From Acidiphilium sp. CAG:727 (lineage in GTDB: Bacteria; Bacillota; Clostridia; Christensenellales; Borkfalkiaceae), in the NCBI GenBank assembly GCA_000437515.1, contig FR898453.1, positions 1-6,100 of the forward strand: a stretch of 6,100 nucleotides of DNA, written 5' to 3'. Positions 1-6,100 of this stretch are shown here, in pieces (position 1 is the first letter of the stretch; each line of letters opens with the position of its first letter). The position numbers and the translations under genes were made by a program. Under the pieces are notes generated by a model. It did no database searches. It was not told the DNA's origin and saw only the letters and a program-made list of their open reading frames with translations.

Positions 1-2
1 TA

Positions 3-185
3 AATATCGGTGTTTTGGCAAGGTTTGTATTATTCTTGCCCGGCATAGAATACGCGGCAAAAATTCAATCCGAAAGCGCAGTCGTCAAACGGTGGAACGA
101 ATATATGAAAGACGTTATGTATATGCCGCCGGACGAAAAGACGGGAGCGCAACCGCTTTTAACGCGCGTATTCGATTTTAATTGA
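3..185 (+). CDS. rhaM: L-rhamnose mutarotase-family protein (RhaM / DUF718), C-terminal fragment, 5' end outside window
   Basis: This is the 3' end of a gene entering from the left edge, with 60 sense codons before TGA at 183-185. The translated end contains KRWNEYMKDVM followed by a TGAQPLLTRVF segment. This fits the conserved C-terminus of the RhaM family, where the E. coli protein has QRWWKYMTDVM and then a short tail ending in EVFYLP. RhaM proteins are small (about 105 residues) cytoplasmic dimers that interconvert the alpha and beta anomers of L-rhamnose. This frame fits the family well only from about base 42 (GIEYAAKIQSES onward). Upstream of that, other frames fit better, so the gene may carry one or two frameshifts (see findings) and may be a pseudogene or contain sequencing errors. 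The stop lies 36 bases before the glycosidase start, so the two are probably co-transcribed. The family call is fairly firm. The sugar is less certain, because related members may act on other sugars. Confidence 0.75.
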   Translation, partial: NIGVLARFVLFLPGIEYAAKIQSESAVVKRWNEYMKDVMYMPPDEKTGAQPLLTRVFDFN

Positions 186-203
186 TCGGGGGATATTCCC
201 CGA
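186..203 (+). other. Short intercistronic hairpin between mutarotase and glycosidase genes
   Basis: TCGGGG (186-191) pairs perfectly with CCCCGA (198-203) around the six-base loop GATATT. The stem begins immediately after the mutarotase stop codon and ends 18 bases before the glycosidase ATG. No run of T follows, so it does not look like an intrinsic terminator. It could be an mRNA-stabilising or processing stem between two cistrons, or chance. Its function is inferred only. Confidence 0.35.
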
Positions 204-221
204 CGTATCTGGAACGTTAAT

Positions 222-3050
222 ATGAAAAGTAAATTTTACGATTTTATCAAGACGGATAAAAACTACAAAGGTAATTACGGAGATTTTTCGTCTTCGACCG
301 CAGAGTGCCTTTCGGAAGACGAGCGTATAGAATTTTTACGCGCCTATTCGACTTTCCTTGACGGAAAAAACGATATGAAAAGCGGGTCCGAAAAAGTCGT
401 CGGCGACGAAGAGATTCGTCGGCTTACGGAACTTATAAATTACGACGTTGCGCCGAAAATCAGAAACCGGCTTAAATTCGATGAGATGAACGCTAAAGTT
501 TATCGGCAGTACGACGAATTCGTCGGATGGCAGTTTTATTGCGGAACGAACGTACGTAACGGGGCGATTAAATTTCCCGACGATATAATTCCGCCCGTAC
601 CGTGCGCCAAATACGAATTCGACGCGGAGAAATTCGTGTCGTTCAGGTTTTGTTTCGTACTGCCGGAAAAGTATATGGACGAAGAGAAGTTCGCCGATAA
701 AAAGAAACCTTTGACTACGGATACGGGCAGAATAATCGAACTGAGAAAAGGCGTAACCGAAATCGTTAAATTACAGATTTATCGAAACGGAGAGGTTTAC
801 GCAAGGGTAGGTAAACCCGACCCGTATCACCACGCAGATTATAAAATCGGCGATTTTTCGTTCGATGAAAAAAACGAAATCAATATAATTTTCGAAGGAG
901 AAGATTACCGCGTTATATTCAACGGGCGCGATGCGGGCGCTTACCGACTTACGAATAACGAGTGCCCCGATACGCTGTTTATATCGGGCGGAATGCATCC
1001 CGTGTGCGAATGGGAGTTTATTCCGGAAGAACTTGTTGCGGAAGGTAAAACGATCACCGATTTTTTTGTAAAGGCGACCCCTGTGAAATCGCCCGTAACC
1101 GATTTATCCTCGGTTAAACTGCCGTTTAAGATCGGCGGCGAAAAACATAAAGACGAAGCCGTAGAGTTCGTCGGAAATTTTACGTACGGCGGAGGGAAAG
1201 CCGTATTGCATATCGGATCGATTGATCCGTGCGGCGAAGTATACGTAAACGGAGTAAAGGCTTTCGCCGTCGAAAATTTTACCGCAAAAGAGAAAGATAT
1301 AACGCAATTTTTGAAAAGCGGCGAAAACGAGTTGAAGATATTGGTTTTTCCCAGAGCCCCGGAAGTCAATTACTCGTGGCACAGAAACAAAGACCCGTAT
1401 ATAGCGTGGCTTTTGCGGGACGTATATATCGATTTTTTATCCGACGTATGCGTAAGCGATATCGTGGTAAAGACTTTATCCGTATCCGATAAAACCGTAA
1501 CGGCTAAGATTTCCTTTGAAGTAGACCGCCCCGAAAGTCTGACGACGAAAATATATCTCGCCGAATCTGCGACGGGTAGCGAAATATGCGTTTTCGAAGG
1601 CGTGGCGGAAAGCGACTTTGAAAAAGAATTCGAAATTTCGGCAAAACCGTGGACGTGCGAAAATCCTCAACTATATACGGTCAGAGTAGAATTGTTACGC
1701 GATAACGCCCCCGTAGACGACGAAATCGTTGAAACGGGATTCAGAACGATAGAACAAAAAAACGGCGAAATTCTGTTAAACGGCGAGAGGGTACTTTTAA
1801 GCGGCGCGTTGTGGATGCAATTTTTGCCGCCTTACGAAAATATCGTATTAAGTCATATTTGCCCGACTACGGAAGAAATCGTCGCGCAGGCGGCAATGAC
1901 CAAGGCTATGAACGGCAACGTCGCGAGATTTCATTTCTTGGGGTACGGAAATAACGATCCGAGATTCGCAATCGTTTGCGATCGTATGGGATTGATGAAT
2001 ATCTGGACGACCAGACTTATCGATTCCGCCGAAACCGTCGATACTAAAAACGGCTGGCTCGCGGGGGAAACGTACGCAGAGCAAATGAAAGAAGTAATAA
2101 ATCATCCGAGCATAATCATGTGGGAAGGCAGCAACGAATTTCATTCTTCGCGGGCGCGACTTGATAAAATGTTCGACGAATTTGTTACGAAAGTTAAAAA
2201 AACGGACGATACGCGACTTATATGTCCGTGTTCTCATTTATATTACGGCGGCGGACTTTACGGTAATACGGGTTTTTATTATCAGGACGACGGCGAAAGA
2301 GATCAGGATTTTCGTCCTGCAAAAAGTTCTTTCGGCTGGACGGACGAAAGCGTTATAAGAAGCGCGCATAACTATGAAATTCTGCTCGGTTACGGCAATA
2401 AATGGGATTTATTCCGAAAACAGGCGTGGAAATCTCAACACGCGCTTTTTACCAGTAAAAAACACGCATATATAATATCGGAATTTGCAATCGTCGGCAG
2501 ACAGGACGATACCACGCCGGAGTGTAAAACTTACGTTAAAAACGATTCGTACGAACTTGCAGACGAAAAACGCGCGTTCGGTTCGGTTTACGACAAACTC
2601 GATTACAAATTAAGTCAGGCGTATCAGGCGTTATGCGCGTATAATACGGTCAAATACATGCGTTATCTTGGCGCGGACGGGCTTATGTGGTGTAGTCTGA
2701 ACGGCGGAGCAAACGATGCGAGTTATATTAAACCTCCGATAGATTTTTACGGATATGCAAAGCACGCTTTTTACGCTTTGAGGGAAGGGTTTCAAAAGAC
2801 GATCTGCTTCAACAAAAGCGTAGACGTGATTTACGGAAACGAAGTAATCGTCGCTCCGGCGATAAGCGGCGCGGAAAAGAATGAAATTTACGACGTTACG
2901 GTAACGATACGGGATATTGACGGAAACGCCGTTATAAGTCGGAAATTCAAGGTTAAAGCCGATAATTTCATTATTGATCTCGAACCGTTCGGAGTCAATC
3001 TCGAAGACGGGTATTATGTCGTGGAATACGTTGTGGAGAAAGTGAAATGA
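222..3050 (+). CDS. Glycoside hydrolase family 2 protein, cytoplasmic, with long N-terminal beta-sandwich extension
   Basis: This 942-residue retaining exo-glycosidase has the family 2 domain order. A jelly-roll sugar-binding domain spans about 314-408 (VYVNG, then an LKSGENEL segment). An Ig-like domain spans about 409-517 (NPQLYTV, TGFRTIE). LLNGERVLLSGA (518-529) leads into a TIM barrel to about 865, followed by a small Ig-like tail. The acid/base is predicted as Glu639 in NHPSIIMWEGSNEF and the nucleophile as Glu754 in YIISEF, so catalysis looks intact. Residues 1-310 are extra: a polar helical start, then a beta-rich region (about 98-285) resembling a concanavalin-like lectin fold. There is no signal peptide or membrane segment, so it should act on imported oligosaccharides. 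The start is the first ATG, with only a weak GGAA (211-214) before it; the next in-frame Met is residue 52. Its stop overlaps the uxaB start by four bases. Specificity is unknown: GH2 covers beta-galactosidases, beta-glucuronidases, beta-mannosidases, beta-galacturonidases and others. The uronate neighbours favour a pectic substrate. Confidence 0.92.
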   Translation: MKSKFYDFIKTDKNYKGNYGDFSSSTAECLSEDERIEFLRAYSTFLDGKNDMKSGSEKVVGDEEIRRLTELINYDVAPKIRNRLKFDEMNAKVYRQYDEFVGWQFYCGTNVRNGAIKFPDDIIPPVPCAKYEFDAEKFVSFRFCFVLPEKYMDEEKFADKKKPLTTDTGRIIELRKGVTEIVKLQIYRNGEVYARVGKPDPYHHADYKIGDFSFDEKNEINIIFEGEDYRVIFNGRDAGAYRLTNNECPDTLFISGGMHPVCEWEFIPEELVAEGKTITDFFVKATPVKSPVTDLSSVKLPFKIGGEKHKDEAVEFVGNFTYGGGKAVLHIGSIDPCGEVYVNGVKAFAVENFTAKEKDITQFLKSGENELKILVFPRAPEVNYSWHRNKDPYIAWLLRDVYIDFLSDVCVSDIVVKTLSVSDKTVTAKISFEVDRPESLTTKIYLAESATGSEICVFEGVAESDFEKEFEISAKPWTCENPQLYTVRVELLRDNAPVDDEIVETGFRTIEQKNGEILLNGERVLLSGALWMQFLPPYENIVLSHICPTTEEIVAQAAMTKAMNGNVARFHFLGYGNNDPRFAIVCDRMGLMNIWTTRLIDSAETVDTKNGWLAGETYAEQMKEVINHPSIIMWEGSNEFHSSRARLDKMFDEFVTKVKKTDDTRLICPCSHLYYGGGLYGNTGFYYQDDGERDQDFRPAKSSFGWTDESVIRSAHNYEILLGYGNKWDLFRKQAWKSQHALFTSKKHAYIISEFAIVGRQDDTTPECKTYVKNDSYELADEKRAFGSVYDKLDYKLSQAYQALCAYNTVKYMRYLGADGLMWCSLNGGANDASYIKPPIDFYGYAKHAFYALREGFQKTICFNKSVDVIYGNEVIVAPAISGAEKNEIYDVTVTIRDIDGNAVISRKFKVKADNFIIDLEPFGVNLEDGYYVVEYVVEKVK
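3035..3038 (+). promoter_or_regulatory. Ribosome binding site for uxaB inside the end of the glycosidase gene
   Basis: GGAG lies eight bases before the ATG at 3047, inside the last codons of the glycosidase. It supports the ATG that overlaps the upstream TGA as the true uxaB start. It is the clearest Shine-Dalgarno-like site of the three complete genes. Confidence 0.55.
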
Positions 3051-4429
3051 TTAAAGTGTTGCAATTCGGCGAGGGGAACTTTTTAAGGACGTTCGTCGAC
3101 GCGTATTTCGATACGCTTAGTAAAGAGGGCGTTGGCGAATATTCGGTGGATATAGTAAAACCGATCCCTTTCGGTTCGCTCGAAAAGTTTGAAAAACAGA
3201 ATAATAAATATCATATCGTTCTGCGCGGGGTCAAGGAAGGAAAAGAGGTCGAAGACGTATATAAAATAGACGTTCTGAACCTCGTCGTTTCTCCGTTTGA
3301 GAATTACGGGAAATATATTTCGCTCGCAAAAGACAAGGATTTGAAAATAATCGTTTCAAACACTACCGAAGCGGGAATCTGTTTTAACGCTGAGGACGAT
3401 TTTAACGGTTTCGAGAATATAACATACCCCGCGAAACTTACTAAGTTTTTGTTTGAACGGTTTAACGCAAGTCTTGGCGGGGCGTATATTCTGCCCGTGG
3501 AACTTATAGATAACAACGCCGACGAACTCAAAAAGTGCGTGGATAAGTATATCGACCTTTGGCAACTTCCCGAAGAATTCAAAAAGTGGAACGACGACCA
3601 GAACTACTATTGCAATACGCTCGTTGACCGCATAGTTTCGGGTTATCCGAAAGACGAAGAAACCAAAGAGCGTCTGTATAAACTCGTCGGAGAAAAAGAC
3701 GAACTCGTTTCCGTCGGCGAACCGTTCGGGCTCTGGGCGGTCGAAAACAAGGGCGAAATAGGTAAGTATATTATTGGCGGTAAGCATAATATCGAAGTCG
3801 TTTTAACGAACGATATTAAATATTATAAAAAACGTAAAGTAAGAGTGCTTAACGGCAGTCATACGAATTTAGTACCCGTAGGCTTGTGGCAAGGTAAAGT
3901 TACGGTTTACGACTGTATGACGGATAAGGCTTTGTATAAATTTATAGACGAAACGCTTACGAACGAAATCATACCGTTCGTTTCCGACGATATAGCGGCA
4001 ACGACGGCTTTTGCCGAAAGCGTAAAAGAGAGATTTTTGAACCCTTATCTTAACCATCAACTTACAAGTATTGCATTAAACTCTATATCCAAATGGAAGG
4101 CGAGAGTATTGCCGTCGTTTAAGGATTATTACGAAAAGTACGGCAAAATACCCGAGAACTTAACCAAAGGTTTCGCGTGTTTAATGGCGTTGTATAAAAT
4201 CACGACGAAAGGCGACGACGGGAAATATTACGCAAAACTTCCGAGCCGCACAATCGAAATGAAAGACGACGAGAAGTATCTCGAATATTTTGCAAACGGC
4301 GGTTGCGTGATCGAATTTATGAAGGACGAAACGGTCTGGGGCGAAGATTTAACAAAATACGAGGGTTTTGCAGCGGAGGTTAAAACTATAGTTAAAAAAT
4401 TGAGAAACGGCGAAACGGATATATTATGA
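3047..4429 (+). CDS. uxaB: Tagaturonate reductase (altronate oxidoreductase), UxaB type
   Basis: This 460-residue enzyme of the mannitol dehydrogenase (polyol-specific long-chain dehydrogenase) superfamily reduces D-tagaturonate to D-altronate with NADH. It is a cytoplasmic step of D-galacturonate catabolism. The N-terminal Rossmann part opens with LQFGEGNFLR (5-14), the signature of the UxaB branch; fructuronate reductases (UxuB) have a different HLGxGAFHR-like start. SNTTEAGI (104-111) and CNTLVDRIVSGYP (189-201) are also UxaB hallmarks. The C-terminal domain carries the superfamily catalytic triad with correct spacing: Lys264, Asn269 and His272 in KVRVLNGSH. The length is close to that of E. 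coli UxaB (about 480). The ATG overlaps the glycosidase stop (ATGA) and has a GGAG site eight bases upstream. Its own TGA overlaps the uxaA start in the same way. No frameshift or missing key residue is seen. The main alternative, a fructuronate or mannitol-type reductase, is unlikely given the motifs and the adjacent uxaA. Confidence 0.95.
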   Translation: MIKVLQFGEGNFLRTFVDAYFDTLSKEGVGEYSVDIVKPIPFGSLEKFEKQNNKYHIVLRGVKEGKEVEDVYKIDVLNLVVSPFENYGKYISLAKDKDLKIIVSNTTEAGICFNAEDDFNGFENITYPAKLTKFLFERFNASLGGAYILPVELIDNNADELKKCVDKYIDLWQLPEEFKKWNDDQNYYCNTLVDRIVSGYPKDEETKERLYKLVGEKDELVSVGEPFGLWAVENKGEIGKYIIGGKHNIEVVLTNDIKYYKKRKVRVLNGSHTNLVPVGLWQGKVTVYDCMTDKALYKFIDETLTNEIIPFVSDDIAATTAFAESVKERFLNPYLNHQLTSIALNSISKWKARVLPSFKDYYEKYGKIPENLTKGFACLMALYKITTKGDDGKYYAKLPSRTIEMKDDEKYLEYFANGGCVIEFMKDETVWGEDLTKYEGFAAEVKTIVKKLRNGETDIL

Positions 4430-5832
4430 AAGATACCGTTATAATAAACGAAAAGGATAACGTAGGGGTAAGACTTACCGCAACGGATAAAATTCCCGCG
4501 GGGCATAAGTTTGCTTTGAGAGATATTGCCAAAGGCGAGTACGTTATAAAATACGGCGAGATAATCGGCAGGGCAACCGAGAACATAAAGCAAGGCGAAT
4601 GGGCGCATACGCATAACGTAAAATCGCATTTAGACGAAAGCGTGGAGTATGAGTATAAGCCGAATTATCCCGAAACGGTAATAAAATCAGGCGCGACTTT
4701 CAAGGGGCTCAAACGCAAAAACGGCAGAGCGGGTATAAGAAACGAGATATATATTATCCCTACGGTGGGTTGCGTAAACGACGTATGCCGTCGGCTCGAA
4801 AGTCTGGCAAAACCGTTCGTTAAAGGTGCTATAGACGGACTTTTCGCGCTTACTCATCAGTTCGGCTGCTCTCAACTCGGCGAGGATAACGAGAATATAA
4901 AGAAACTCTTATGCGGCGTTGCGCTTAACCCGAACGCAAGTTTTGTGCTGTTCGTAGGGCTTGGCTGCGAGAACAACGGGCTTGACGGAATAAAGGAATA
5001 TCTTAAACCGTATAACCGGGATAATATAGCGTATTTCAATTGTCAGGACGTTGACGACGAGATAGAATACGGACTTGAAATACTTAAAGGCTTTTGCGAA
5101 AAAGCAGGTAAATTAAAGCGTGAAGATATACCCGTAAGCGAACTTTGCATAGGGCTTAAATGCGGCGGAAGCGACGGCTTTTCGGGACTTACGGCTAATC
5201 CGCTCGTAGGTAAAATCACGGACAGGATAATAGAAGAAGGCGGCTCGGCAATACTTACCGAAGTACCCGAAATGTTCGGAGCCGAACAACTTTTGATGAA
5301 TAAATGCGAAAGCCGCGAGGTATACGAAAAATACCTCGAAATGATAGTGAATTTCAAGAAGTTCTATACGGATAACGGCTTTCCCGTGTACGAAAACCCA
5401 AGTCCCGGCAACAAAAAAGGCGGAATAACGACGTTGGAAGAAAAATCGCTCGGCTGCGTGGAAAAAGCGGGAAGTACGAAAATCGTGGACGTGCTTTCTT
5501 ACGGCGAACAGGTCAAAAAACAAGGCGTATCAACGTTGAACGCCCCGGGGAACGACCTCATCGCGGCGACGGCGCTCGCGGCAAGCGGATGTCAGATCGT
5601 GCTTTTCACCACGGGGAGAGGCACTCCGTTTTCGACGTTCGTACCGACTTTCAAAATCTCGAGCAACGATTTTCTTGCGGAGAAAAAGAATAACTGGATA
5701 GACTTCAATGCGTATTCCATGGACGAAAAAGCCCTATATAAGTCGATTATCTCCATAGTCAACGGCGACACGAAGTGTAAAAGCGAAGATATAAGAGAAA
5801 TTGCGTTTTATAAAAAAGGCGTCACGCTCTAA
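4426..5832 (+). CDS. uxaA: Altronate dehydratase, UxaA type
   Basis: This 468-residue enzyme dehydrates D-altronate to 2-keto-3-deoxy-D-gluconate, the step after UxaB. An N-terminal SAF domain (about 8-75) ends in WAHTHN (59-64), with the conserved His61 and His63. A short linker leads to the catalytic UxaA/GarD domain. That domain starts at FKGLKRKNGRAGIRNE (92-107) and contains THQFGCSQLGED (Cys148), GLGCENN (Cys181) and GLKCGGSDGFSG (Cys246). The C-terminal part has LNAPGNDLIAATALAASG and TGRGTPFSTFVPT, and the protein finishes with FYKKGVTL, a typical family ending. Family members need a divalent metal such as iron; the conserved His and Cys residues are candidate ligands, which I infer. 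The length is near that of E. coli UxaA (495), so the gene looks complete. ATG overlaps the uxaB TGA by four bases and no strong ribosome site is visible, which suggests coupled translation. Galactarate dehydratase (GarD) is a related alternative, but the adjacent uxaB argues for altronate. Confidence 0.95.
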   Translation: MKDTVIINEKDNVGVRLTATDKIPAGHKFALRDIAKGEYVIKYGEIIGRATENIKQGEWAHTHNVKSHLDESVEYEYKPNYPETVIKSGATFKGLKRKNGRAGIRNEIYIIPTVGCVNDVCRRLESLAKPFVKGAIDGLFALTHQFGCSQLGEDNENIKKLLCGVALNPNASFVLFVGLGCENNGLDGIKEYLKPYNRDNIAYFNCQDVDDEIEYGLEILKGFCEKAGKLKREDIPVSELCIGLKCGGSDGFSGLTANPLVGKITDRIIEEGGSAILTEVPEMFGAEQLLMNKCESREVYEKYLEMIVNFKKFYTDNGFPVYENPSPGNKKGGITTLEEKSLGCVEKAGSTKIVDVLSYGEQVKKQGVSTLNAPGNDLIAATALAASGCQIVLFTTGRGTPFSTFVPTFKISSNDFLAEKKNNWIDFNAYSMDEKALYKSIISIVNGDTKCKSEDIREIAFYKKGVTL

Positions 5833-5843
5833 CGAACCGTAAA

Positions 5844-5888
5844 ATTTTAACGCCCGTACGGGAAATTCCCCCGTATGGGCGTTAAAAT
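5844..5888 (+). terminator. Long stem-loop just after uxaA, probable terminator or mRNA 3'-end structure
   Basis: A 19-base arm (5844-5862) pairs with 5870-5888 around a seven-base loop AAATTCC. Every position pairs, with a single G-T wobble (G5856 with T5876). The core is CGCCC/GGGCG flanked by ATTTTAA and TTAAAAT. It begins 12 bases after the uxaA stop. On the + strand only a short ATATTT follows, so its strength as an intrinsic terminator is uncertain. The A/T flanks would let it work on either strand. Confidence 0.7.
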
Positions 5889-5908
5889 ATTTAACGACGG
5901 AAGCCCGT

Positions 5909-5948
5909 AAAAAGGGCGGCAAGTCGAAATTGACATGCCGCCCTTTTT
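5909..5948 (+). terminator. Rho-independent terminator, probably bidirectional
   Basis: AAAAAGGGCGGCA (5909-5921) pairs perfectly with TGCCGCCCTTTTT (5936-5948), giving 13 base pairs. An A-A mismatch (5922/5935) and three more pairs (GTC/GAC) follow toward a GAAATT loop. The GC-rich stem followed directly by five T is a classic intrinsic terminator. The matching run of A on the left means it would also stop transcription arriving on the - strand. It is the second hairpin in a row behind uxaA and gives a firm right boundary for the operon. Confidence 0.87.
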
Positions 5949-6100
5949 AATATGGAGTTACCGGTCGGACTTGTAAGGAGCAAAAAGCAAAAGAAGCGAT
6001 AAATACGGGAGGAAATGGAAGCGTTTGCGACGGAATAGCGTTTTGCGAGGTAAAAATAAAAAAGCGAAGCAAAGTAAACGCGTCACCGGCGATGCGGCGC
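5949..6100. other. Gene-free, purine-rich tail of unknown function
   Basis: No supported gene, RNA or promoter is found here. The + strand is dominated by A and G, with runs such as AAAAAGCAAAAGAAGCG and AAAAATAAAAAAGCGAAGC. It contains an imperfect direct repeat: AGCGTTTGCGACG (6020-6032) and AGCGTTTTGCGAG (6037-6049). A GGAGG at about 6009 is followed only by a seven-codon frame. The - strand has open frames running in from the right edge, but these are expected of pyrimidine-rich sequence and are not called. Confidence 0.4.

Noticed and set aside
186..221. Possible promoter or catabolite-repression operator upstream of the glycosidase
   Set aside because: The 36-base gap has no recognisable -35/-10 pair and no cre-like palindrome. 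Transcription more likely reads through from the mutarotase gene.
771..2237. Several long open frames antisense to, or in another frame of, the glycosidase gene
   Set aside because: They lie wholly inside a gene with clear domain and catalytic motifs and have no ribosome sites or recognisable motifs. They reflect the NCG-rich codon use of the real gene.
5903..5917. Alternative small hairpin GCCC/GGGC that overlaps the left arm of the second terminator, as a possible attenuator switch
   Set aside because: It has only four base pairs against a 13-pair terminator stem and lies after the last gene, where attenuation would control nothing visible in the window.
5952..6002. Small + strand open frame of 16 codons starting MELPVGLV after the terminator
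   Set aside because: It is very short, starts four bases after the terminator stem with no room for a promoter or ribosome site, and resembles no family I recognise.
5949..6100. Open frames on the - strand running in from the right edge, rich in Leu, Phe, Lys and Arg
   Set aside because: More than one - strand frame is open at once. This is expected where the strand is pyrimidine-rich, because stop codons need purines. No start codon or family match is visible.

Overview
The window holds the end of one sugar-catabolic gene, then a complete, tightly packed three-gene cluster, all on the + strand, closed by two tandem hairpins. In order: (i) the C-terminal end of an L-rhamnose mutarotase-family (RhaM) protein running in from the left edge, with its stop at 183-185; (ii) a large 942-residue cytoplasmic glycoside hydrolase of family 2; (iii) an UxaB-type tagaturonate reductase; (iv) an UxaA-type altronate dehydratase; (v) a terminator region at 5844-5948; (vi) about 150 bases of gene-free, purine-rich sequence to the right edge.

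The genes fit one pathway. UxaB reduces D-tagaturonate to D-altronate, and UxaA dehydrates altronate to 2-keto-3-deoxy-D-gluconate (KDG). These are two consecutive steps of the bacterial isomerase pathway for D-galacturonate. The glycosidase has no signal peptide, so it probably trims imported oligosaccharides inside the cell. With a rhamnose-type mutarotase next door, the simplest reading is use of a pectic glycan containing rhamnose and galacturonate, such as rhamnogalacturonan. The glycosidase specificity is not proven by the sequence. The uronate isomerase (UxaC), KDG kinase, KDPG aldolase and transporter needed to complete the route are not in this window.

The three complete genes share ATGA stop/start overlaps (3047-3050 and 4426-4429), so they are almost certainly one transcript with coupled translation. 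The gap between the mutarotase stop and the glycosidase start is only 36 bases, so the mutarotase is probably on the same transcript. No promoter is visible inside the window.

The organism looks like an anaerobic, plant-glycan-fermenting bacterium, perhaps an uncultivated member of the Clostridia. This rests on the gene content, the intrinsic terminators and the moderate-GC codon style rich in NCG codons. It is a weak inference; no taxonomic marker is present. I see no mobile element, CRISPR array, RNA gene or evidently new system. The most unusual items are the roughly 310-residue N-terminal extension on the glycosidase and an apparent double frameshift in the mutarotase fragment at the left edge.
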